Source: Leptodontidium sp. MPI-SDFR-AT-0119
Lineage: Eukaryota; Ascomycota; Leotiomycetes; Helotiales; Leptodontidiaceae
Assembly (NCBI GenBank): GCA_020726505.1
Contig: JAHLEZ010000002.1
Location: 3,844,001 to 3,908,000 of the forward strand
DNA length: 64,000 nucleotides
Direction of reading: 5' to 3'
Below, in pieces: positions 56,801-64,000 of this stretch. Under the pieces are notes generated by a model. It searched no databases, was not told where the DNA came from, and saw only the letters and a list, made by a program, of their open reading frames with translations. Both the position numbers and the translations under genes were made by a program. Position 1 is the first letter of the stretch, and the number at the start of each line of letters is the position of its first letter.

Positions 56801-57507
56801 ACGAGATCCTTTGTCAACTATTCTCGAGGGTGAATCTCAGAATGAATACATGGATTTGAAAGAAGAATTCGCACTTCAGCAATACCGTTAGTACCGAACC
56901 CCCACCTGAAACCCCCGGTGCTAACATTCGAGAAGTACTTCGATTAGATAATCTACGCAGTGCAGCTGCCAGCGAGTTCGAATTGAGAGGGCCATTCCCA
57001 GCTAAGGCGTATGAGCGGATCATCGATTCAACAAACAAAATGCTTGATGCCTTCCACGCGATGAACGTGGTAATACAGAAAGACTTGACTGCAAGTGAAG
57101 GGGAAACAATCCTTCTTAAATATACAGCGGATGAGCGAGCACAGCTGTGCTCTAGAATCAGTCATTTATTCCAAGGTACGTCAGTTTCAATTCAAAATGG
57201 CTGAGCTGCGCTAATCAGCGAAACAGTACTCGCTAGTTCACTGAAACTTGAGTTCCCACTGAGTGATGCCTTGCCGGATACTTCGAATGCTCGAGATCGA
57301 TTGCTCGCCAAGATCTTTCATTATAGGAAGAATGTGGCGAGCGCGGAAGAGGATCCCAATAACCCTCTGGTGAAGGACGAGGATTATGAGATGATCTACG
57401 CTTTCATCCTCGTCACGGGCCAGCTTAGTGAGGAGCTCAAGCGGGTACAGCGGGATATTGAGGACTTGTTTGGTGTCATGGACGAGAACTTGTTCAAGTT
57501 GACGTAG
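53819..57507 (+). CDS. BRE4/FUSC-like integral membrane transporter (aromatic-acid-exporter type)
   Basis: Large fungal membrane protein of the brefeldin-A-sensitivity-4 (DUF2421)/FUSC group, a proposed exporter; substrate unknown. Nine exons: 53819-53890, 53965-54456, 54560-54686, 54732-55578, 55647-56110, 56161-56246, 56316-56886, 56936-57175 and 57227-57507, giving 1059 residues with frame kept throughout. The first membrane block covers about 95-245: GILKSSLAYLLGSMATFLPP, AIILGLGAFFYAVFVSVSSMA, GYIIVLIVFIGGGLGFVGW and a span ending VVSLLLWPISAR. A long soluble region with a Glu/Asp-rich loop follows. The second membrane block (about 665-865) repeats the theme: VRFAIKVGFGASLYAMFAFIP, WGLLSYMLVCAMTIGASNTTGW, FIGTFIGAAIACFLW, and a span ending ITRVIWPISAR. 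The duplicated LWPISAR/IWPISAR motif marks the two FUSC halves. The C-terminus is cytosolic and helical. Confidence 0.88.
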
Positions 57508-57721
57508 TAATAGCTGGCATACGAGGCGCTGGTGGAAAGAATTATTAGTTGAAACATGGGTACAGCAACAAGCAGGCGTCAGTCACAGCGGGGTGTACAA
57601 CAAGGTGGTAAAAGATTATTCAGTCGCTGTATATATCATGAGTAACGGCCCCTTTGCCATGCAATTCGATACCCATTATCCAGTCCATGTAGTCCAACCC
57701 GAACATGGTAAAATCACAAAA

Positions 57722-60161
57722 TCAGAACATCGCTTCTCTAACCTTCCCAACCTTATTCCTAATATCATACTCCACCCACTTCGCCACGCCTCTCCGGCCA
57801 GGCGCAACAATACTCCCCGGATTCATGACATGGCATCCCTCATAAGTGACACAGAAAGCCGGCGCTTCAGTATCCGCCAACACCATTGCCGTTGGTAGAG
57901 GATAGACTTGTAGCGAACTCGCGTAATCCCATAATACGGGGCGGATTCCCATACTGAAGGGAGCGAGATATCCCTGATCCAGGATCGTCTTGACGAGTTT
58001 CCTCGCCGCGTGCAAATCGCTGGACACGACTTCGTCTTCAGCGAGTTGTGGGACGTGAGATGTCGCTGCTTCGATCTCGGTGTCGATTTCCATATCTGCG
58101 GCGGGATTTGTTGATACTGCTGGTGGTAGGGGGGGAGGCGTGCTAGGTAAGTCCATCTCCTCGTCTTCGTCTGTTGTGGTTGAAGAGGAGAATTTGATAG
58201 CTGTACGCCGGAGTCGACCAGTCATGTTATCTCTCAACAGGATGATCTCGTGAGTTGGTCCGAAGAGCGATAGACGCGAAGGATTGCTCGTCCAGATCGC
58301 TTCGCCATCTGTCTTCTTGCCACGTTCCTTCTCGGCTTCTGCGTTGGCTGTTGCGAAGGCTCGCTTGATACGCGAGGTAAACATGTCTGGTACGCCTTTC
58401 CTGGGGAGTGGCGTCGCAGCGCCAGCTGAGAAGGACGATGCCCAGCCGTCGTTGTCGCCGGGTACGAATATGAATGTTGCAGATTGGAGGAGCGTCGGGT
58501 AGTCGGAGAGGGTTTGGGCGAGGCTGTCGAAATACTCTTTGTATTCGATACTGCCGCCGCTGCCTCCTCGCGCCATGACTGCGTGCTGCACGAAATTACC
58601 CATGAGTACGAATGTCATGGGCGTATCTTCTTCTGGCTCCGCGGCGTATAGACCAAGAAGCTTCTTTAATGCTTGGAGGGTTAGTGGCTGATCCAGATTC
58701 ACTTCTCCGATGATGACAACCCGCCCTCGACCACCTAGTGCTTCTTCCACGGAAGAAGGGCGGAGGAGCCTCTGCTCCAGCTTTCTCATCTTGGATCCCA
58801 CAGCACGCTCACTGCCAACTCCTAGGAAGTCCACCCATCCAAAGCCACCGCCTGCTGTCAAACCACCCTCGCCATCAGCTCCAGTCAATCCCAAGGTCAC
58901 CTTCCTCCTCTCGCATGGAGGACCACCAATGAAGAAACCAATGAATTTCCCGCCAATGGTACCTCCCACGCCGCCGACACCACCAAGGCCACCGCCGGCA
59001 TTGTGGTCGTCCTCCTCATACGTCCCGTCTACCAGCACAATCATACCTGGCGCGAACCAAGCTCCATCTTCTGGGATTGGTTTCGCATGAGTGAGATCTA
59101 GAGCAATACTTCCAGTCAGATCATTGATAGCCAGTGTTCCGGTTGGAGAGATAGTTAGTAGTCCCAGAAGCATATGACTGGTGCCATTCCGTCCCAAAAG
59201 ATTCGCAATAGGTGTCAGCTTGTAGGCCTGCTGAGTCGTCGCTAAACTGGATGATGTACGCTTGAGCGACGGTTTTGAGGCTTCGAATGTTGGAGTCTGG
59301 AAAGATTCGTTTCTGAGGAGTCGTTGGTGGATAAGGTTGTATCTGTTACGAAAAACTTGTGTTTTATGTGAGGCCTGAGGAAGGAGGGAAGGTTTTGAGG
59401 TGTCTCTGAGAGAAGGTCAATAAATTACTCGAGTATTGGATGTTTGGTACAAACCGGTCAAAGTGCTTCTTGCCAACATTATACACCAGTCTCGGCTGCT
59501 CGAATGCATCCACTACTTTCAGCCATTTTCGAGGATCCCGTAAACCCTCGTCGTCTTCCTCATCCTCCACTTCCAGATTAGACAAACCCAGACTCGACTG
59601 GCTGTCCTCTCTTCCTAACAGGCTCGGCCTTATACCGAGTCTCGTGTGCGAGACCTCTCCATTTTGTGAAGACCCCAGAACAAGACTATTTTGTCTGCTC
59701 AACTCCCTTGCTGCAACTATCCTGCCCCCTACCATGCTCCCTTCCAGGTTCTTCAGTATATCTTTCAAGTCGGCACCTTCGCCATCAACTATGACCCCGC
59801 CATTTCGATTCTTCCAGCCCTTTGCAACTTCTTCCAGCACGCGCTCCGCTAACCCCTCTTCTCGCCATTCTGTCCCACAATGTCTGCCTATAAATGTAGC
59901 AAGAATTTGCAAAGCCGAGGAAGTCAATGTCAAGCTGTGCTTCTTCGTAAATGTTCGAAAGGCTAGAGGTCGCAGTGTGGCAGGAGGGAGGATCACTGGG
60001 AGGATACTGGCTTTGGCAGCAGGGGGCGCCACATTGAACGGTCTGATGGGATGCGCCGGTGTCCCAAATGCTGGAGACGAAGAAGGAATAGGATTTGACG
60101 GTGCAGGCGTGGCAGGCTGTTTAAATATCGGAGCAGCTTTCATATGATTTGGTCGAGACAT
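57722..60161 (-). CDS. DPB2: DNA polymerase epsilon subunit B
   Basis: Essential non-catalytic subunit of the leading-strand polymerase, which also ties it to the CMG helicase. Exons are 60161-59451 and 59374-57722 (76-bp intron, GTACCA/CTCAG, phase 0), giving 787 residues. The N-terminal Pro/Ser-rich stretch is followed by a helical domain (FTKKHSLTLTSSALQILATFIGRHCGTEWREEGLAERVLEEV-type, about residues 70-120). The middle has the polymerase-subunit-B signature RNRYNLIHQRLLRNESF and LGRNGTSHMLLGLLTISPTGTLAINDLTGSI (OB fold). The C-terminal phosphoesterase-like domain shows VVIIGEVNLDQ, FVLMGNFVQ and FIFVPGDNDGWAS. The catalytic metal ligands of true phosphoesterases are not all present, as usual for this subunit. 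It shares a 256-bp promoter with the NASP-like gene. Confidence 0.94.
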
Positions 60162-60417
60162 GTTTGTGGTTGTGTAAATTCTTGAAGTCTTCGAAGTTGG
60201 TGGGGAAGGGAGACGCGCTTTGAACCCCAGCGACGCGTTGAGTGCTCACGAGGCAGACCACTCTTTGTCGCCTGTCGCAACATCAACCTTCTTTGACCAA
60301 CCTTCTTTCACAAACACTTCCTACACGTACGATATCAATCCCGATCAATTCAAACAACTAATCGACTCTACGAATCTACGAATACACACTCATTTCACAA
60401 ACCCACTCGAATCAACA
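60162..60417. promoter_or_regulatory. Bidirectional DPB2/NASP-like promoter with MCB-like boxes
   Basis: 256 bp between divergent ATGs. It holds ACGCGC (60213-60218) and a perfect MCB hexamer ACGCGT (60233-60238), 20 bp apart. MCB elements bind MBF and drive G1/S transcription of replication genes in yeasts. Their position between a polymerase subunit gene and a histone chaperone gene fits that role. An in-frame ATG at 60220 would extend the chaperone by 66 residues and place the boxes at or inside the coding sequence, but the ATG at 60418 has the better context and fits the family. Confidence 0.55.
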
Positions 60418-61991
60418 ATGGCAGAACCAATTGAGCCACCAACCACTCTCACAGAGGAATCCTCTGCCGCAATGGAAGCCTACAACAACGTCAAGGTATC
60501 GCTCGCAGATCTCTGCGCGAAGGGAACGGCGCAATATGCGCACAAGAACTTCGAGGAGGCTGCGGAGCTGTATGCGCGAGCTGCAGAGATGCAAGCCGAG
60601 CTCAATGGCGAGATGTCTTCTGACAACGCGGATATCCTGTTCCTCTACGGTCGATCGCTCTTCAAGGTTGGCCAGAGCAAGAGCGATGTCCTTGGAGGCA
60701 AAGCTGGAGGTGAAAAGAAGAAACCGAATGGAAATGCGAAGTCGAAGAAGGTTGAGGCGCCCAAGGAGACGAAGACGGAGGCTGAGAAGATCACTGAGGA
60801 AGGTGTTGCGATTGTTGCTGGTCAAAATGGTGGCACAGAGGGAGCTGTTGAGGCAAAGAAACCATTATTCCAGTTTACTGGTGATGAGAACTTTGAGGAT
60901 TCGGATGACGATGCTGAGGAGGTAAGTTCAAAATGCATAGCTCTTACTTTCACATGCTAATATGCAAACAGGCAGAGGAGGGCGAAGGTGAAGAGGAAGA
61001 GGAAGATGACCTTGCTGTGGCATTTGAGATTCTAGATTTGGCGCGGGTTCTATTCACAAAGAAGTTGGAGGAGCAACAGGAGGGTGATGACAAGGGCAAG
61101 AGCGTTGGTGATTCTCCGATGATAAGACACATCAATGAGAGACTGGCGGACATCCATGATCTCCTAGCTGAAATCTCGCTGGAGAACGAGAGGTATGTTA
61201 TGCTTTCAAATTGACAAATTGGGCTTTACTGACTCCCGCTAGATTCCCAGGCGCAGTTACCGATTTCAGATCAGCCCTGGGCTACAAGCAAGGAATGTAC
61301 CCTGAGGAGTCCGAGATCATTGCCGAAGCTCATTTCAAGCTCTCTCTTGCTTTAGAATTCGCTTCAATCACAAGAACCAAGGATGAAGACGGCGAAGAGC
61401 CAACCACCGAATCAGAGTCGCATCTGGACCAAGGCATGAGAGACGAGGCCATCACAGAGTTAGAGCTAGCGATCAAGAGCACCAAGCTCAAGTTAGTGAA
61501 CAAGGAGGTTGAACTAGCTGAGACGTCTTCCCCAGATGACAATGAGGTCACGCGATCGCAGATTGCTGAGGTCAAGGAAATCGTTGCAGATATGGAAGCT
61601 AGAGTAAGTCACCAACAGTGCACCATCAATCATTTCAGGAAATGCTAATAGATCTCAGCTTTCGGAGTTGAAGGGCCCAGCAGTTGACGTCAAGGAGGCT
61701 TTGTACGGACCAGCCAGTCTCGCGGGAGTAAACAACACTGGTGGCATCCTCGGAGCTACTCTAGGCGAATCTCCAGCCGAAGCAGCTGCCAGAATCGAGG
61801 AGGCGAAAAAAACAGCAACTGATCTCTCTGGCCTCGTTCGTAAGAAGAACAAGCCTGCAGAGACCGAGGCGCCCTCGACTTCAACTACGAACGGTACGAA
61901 TGGAAAGCGCAAGGCAGAGGATGATGGTGTAGAGAGCGATAGCAAGAAGGCTAAGGTCGAGGAGGTTGTTGATGCCGAGATTGGGGCGTAG
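60418..61991 (+). CDS. NASP/Hif1/Sim3-type histone chaperone (SHNi-TPR)
   Basis: Histone H3-H4 chaperone of the NASP family; the yeast relative Hif1 works with Hat1-Hat2 and S. pombe Sim3 delivers CENP-A. Exons are 60418-60921, 60972-61192, 61243-61603 and 61659-61991 (introns 50, 50 and 55 bp), giving 472 residues. The first TPR is seen at KGTAQYAHKNFEEAAELYARAAEMQAELNGE, ending FLYGRSLFKVGQ. It is followed by a Lys-rich and then a long acidic insertion (DSDDDAEE joined over the splice to AEEGEGEEEEEDD), the hallmark interrupting the second TPR. Later repeats include AFEILDLARVLFTKKL, RFPGAVTDFRSALGYKQGMYPEESEIIAEAHFKLSLALEF and AITELELAIKSTKLKL. A bipartite NLS (GKRKAEDD..KKAK) lies near residues 440-460. 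The start at 60418 (ACAATGGCA) is preferred over the ATG at 60220. Confidence 0.9.
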
Positions 61992-62614
61992 GGAAGTAGG
62001 TTCTTTCATGGATGGGATGGATGGGCTGTCTTGCTAAGATTATGATATTCATGGAGGGTGGCACATGGAAAATGGGATGGCGTTTGATTGATATAGGATA
62101 CCAGGGTTGCATGTGACTTCATATGCTGGCTTCCCTTGCACATGGAATCGGATATCCTGGTGCACGTAATAAAATTGTACACTTCGAATATAATTTCCAA
62201 ATGTCTTACAATTGTTCATTCATCTGCTTGATTGTGTTTGAATTATGACTTGATCTTTCGAGCATACCTAGATACATCATGGTACGTACCGTCGGGATCA
62301 AGTTTGCCACCAGAATGGGCCCTTTAAAAGCAGTGTCTGTCTGTGCTCCCAACGGGTTTCTAAATGCCTGTCCCTACAACTTGGCTCGGCATTTGAGACC
62401 TGTTCTTGGTGCCCTCGGTCCTCCCACTTCGTCCTCCGTGTTCTGATAGCGCCTATAGTACCAGGGGTGCTGCGGGCGGTGGTAGTGCTGATAGCGGTAA
62501 ACGTCACCGTGCAACTAACTGAAGCTGCTTCAGTTGACATCCGGTTCCTTGGAGGTAGGCAAAGGGCTTGGTCTTCCCCAAACCCCTTCTTAATTGTTCT
62601 GCCTGGTCTAGTGC
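61992..62614. other. Convergent intergenic region
   Basis: 623 bp between the 3' ends of the NASP-like and Gyp1-like genes. A 106-codon minus-strand frame (62298-62618) adjoins the end of the Gyp1-like gene. It could in part be a further 3' exon or just 3' UTR. No separate gene is supported. Confidence 0.45.
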
Positions 62615-64000
62615 TCACCCTCGAGGAGCGGCATTCGATGGTGTTGTACTTGAGCCTCCTTTCAGATGAGAGGTCGAGCCCTTGAACAGTGACTGCCAGA
62701 TGAATGCTTCGCTGAGAAGAAGTTCAATATCTTTTTCCGTCCAGTCTCTTGTCGGCAACGCCTGCAGGAACATCATAACTTCTTGAAAGTCCATCTTCCT
62801 CAATTTGTCTGACCATTTGACCAGAAACGCCACGCACACGTAGAGATGGAACTCGGAGAATCCTTGCTCTTCGGCCTTCTCAAGATATTAGCGTCTGTAT
62901 TATGAGAATGCTACGATGTCAACATACCATATACGTGTCCCACATCCTGATGGTGTTCCTGACGCTGATCTCTCTCATGAGGAGGCAGTTCATCCACCTA
63001 AAACTAAATTGAATGAACTCAACGCTCTCTTGTTCCAAGTGTTTCGCAAGAGGCTCATCTATCCTAGCCGTCAAGTCATGGAGTGCCGCAACTTGTCGTT
63101 GAATGCCGGGTTGCGCAAAAATGTAGTTATCCTGGATGCCATCCAAGAGCTTGGTAATACACCAAAACGTATCAGCCTCAACAGCGTCCAGTACGGTCTT
63201 TGGGAGCTGTCCTGGGTCCATTCCACTTTCAACATCCGAATCTGTAATGTAACTTGCAAGGAATACCTGCCAGAAAGGTGTGACAAGATCATTGATGCCT
63301 TGAACGTAGCCGCTTGCAGGATGCCGAACTGCCCAAACATAGAGGATCCTCTCCAAGGATCGCTGCGTAGCTTCGTAACTGTAGAGCTCCAAGTGAGGGT
63401 TTGTTCGAGGCACGTCGATGCTAATCTGATGCCAGATTGCTTCGTCTAGACCCCTTATTTTGCCTGACTGCCCAGAACTATTTCCACCTCTCTCAAAAGC
63501 CTGTCTCACCCCGTCTAAGTACTCCTTCCTCTTGCGTTCGAGCGTTCCCACACGACGTTCGCTGCTTGTCGGGAGATAGCCGAGCAAGAGTTGCCATGTC
63601 ATTGCCCGTACTTCTTCTGGAACACCAGACCATGCCGCAGCTCTCAGTTCCGTCAAATTGATCGAGGTTGCTTGGAGAATCTTTTTAAATTTGTTGATTC
63701 GCGTTATACGGGCCGAATGTACATCCACTTCCTTGGGTGTAGCATTTGTTGGTACAGGCGGATGGTTAATGAGATGTAGAGAATTGGCTGGGTCCCTGAG
63801 AATTTCCTTGTACTGTGGTCGTAGAATCTTTCCCTCGGTCTTCTTTGCAACTGGGTAGCTTGGTGTTGGACGCTCAATGGCAATATCGGCGCTGTTAGAA
63901 AGCCTTCTGGTGCCAAATCCACCAAATCCTCCCTGCAGCCCGTGCCCAAATTGCGATAGATTCCCTCCAGTTTCAGAGCTGGCTTGTTCTGGGCCCTTCT
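62615..64000 (-). CDS. GYP1: TBC-domain Rab GAP, Gyp1/TBC1D22-like (5' end outside window)
   Basis: GTPase-activating protein for Ypt/Rab proteins at the Golgi (Gyp1 acts on Ypt1). Exons seen are 64000-62928 (open to the window edge) and 62875-62615, with a 52-bp intron (GTATGT, GCTAAT branch, acceptor GAGAAG) that joins RMWDTYM to AEEQGFSEFHLYVCVAFLVKW. The N-terminal part is Gly/Asn/Ser-rich (GLQGGFGGFGTRR). The TBC domain runs from RAAAWSGVPEEVRAMTWQLLLGYLP. It has the arginine finger in IDVPRTNP (consensus IxxDxxR) and the glutamine finger in YVQGIND, so it should be catalytically active. The C-terminus reads TEKDIELLLSEAFIWQSLFKG and then GGSSTTPSNAAP. The stop at 62615-62617 follows APRG. 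A GTGAGC just there may instead be a donor for another small exon. Confidence 0.9.

Noticed and set aside
59440..60147. 235-codon plus-strand frame
   Set aside because: Antisense shadow of DPB2 exon 1, Ser/Pro-rich as expected from the opposite strand.
1..64000. Biosynthetic cluster, mobile element or defence system
   Set aside because: Genes belong to unrelated housekeeping processes. No transposase, reverse transcriptase, terminal repeats, polyketide/peptide synthase or NLR-type gene was seen.

Overview
The window is nuclear DNA of a filamentous ascomycete (Pezizomycotina). The evidence is the gene content and the gene structure: many short spliceosomal introns (about 47-160 bp) with GT..AG ends and CTAAC/CTGAC-like branch points, a fungal Zn2Cys6 regulator, a second fungal-type transcription factor, and fungal versions of Rix7, Hfi1/Ada1, Dpb2, Spc98, Aip1 and cytochrome c. 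I lean towards Leotiomycetes, but the sequence alone does not fix the class. I read it as a chromosomal housekeeping region. I see no transposon, virus, CRISPR array, rRNA, tRNA or secondary-metabolite cluster.

Layout, left to right. 1-120: tail of an unknown gene. 860-1600 (-): ESCRT-III subunit Vps20, head-to-head with 1902-4302 (+): ribosome-biogenesis AAA-ATPase Rix7. 6180-6952 (-): LSM1. 8274-8908 (-): Nudix diphosphoinositol-polyphosphate hydrolase. Then a 2.6 kb repeat-containing gap and 11512-13511 (+): arginyl-tRNA-protein transferase Ate1. 13750-15138 (-): short-chain dehydrogenase with an apparent frameshift. 15779-16929 (+): exosome subunit Rrp42. 17006-17895 (-): mitochondrial-type membrane protein, head-to-head with 18406-19339 (+): cytochrome c. 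20546-21328 (+): small secreted protein followed by a 31-G tract. 22009-22780 (-): small basic protein whose start codon is split by an intron. 23633-25349 (-): anthranilate synthase component I. 25827-26773 and 27013-27348 (+): two unknown proteins. 27559-29828 (-): Zn2Cys6 regulator. 30585-32958 (-): Cys-rich coiled-coil protein. 34178-35665 (-): multi-pass membrane protein. 36484-38181 (-): second transcription-factor-like gene. 39016-39799 (+): complex I PSST/NuoB-type subunit with unusual residues. 40590-45473 (-): ten-exon 5-oxoprolinase. 46178-48938 (-): gamma-tubulin complex protein GCP3/Spc98, head-to-head with 49351-50899 (+): SAGA subunit Hfi1/Ada1. 51444-53391 (+): Aip1. 53819-57507 (+): BRE4/FUSC-like transporter. 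57722-60161 (-): DNA polymerase epsilon subunit B, head-to-head with 60418-61991 (+): NASP-type histone chaperone. 62615-64000 (-): Gyp1-like Rab GAP, cut by the window edge.

The genes mostly work in separate core processes: mRNA decay and the exosome, protein arginylation, respiration, tryptophan and glutathione metabolism, cytoskeleton, replication and chromatin, and membrane traffic. The clearest functional pairing is DPB2 with the NASP-type chaperone. They share a 256-bp promoter containing two MCB-like boxes, which fits S-phase co-expression.

Exon coordinates were deduced by eye from splice signals, reading phase and family resemblance. Every junction given keeps frame except where stated. 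I found no convincing novel multi-gene system. The best leads are the dehydrogenase frameshift, the split start codon, the shared replication/chromatin promoter, the divergent PSST gene and the Cys-rich coiled-coil protein.
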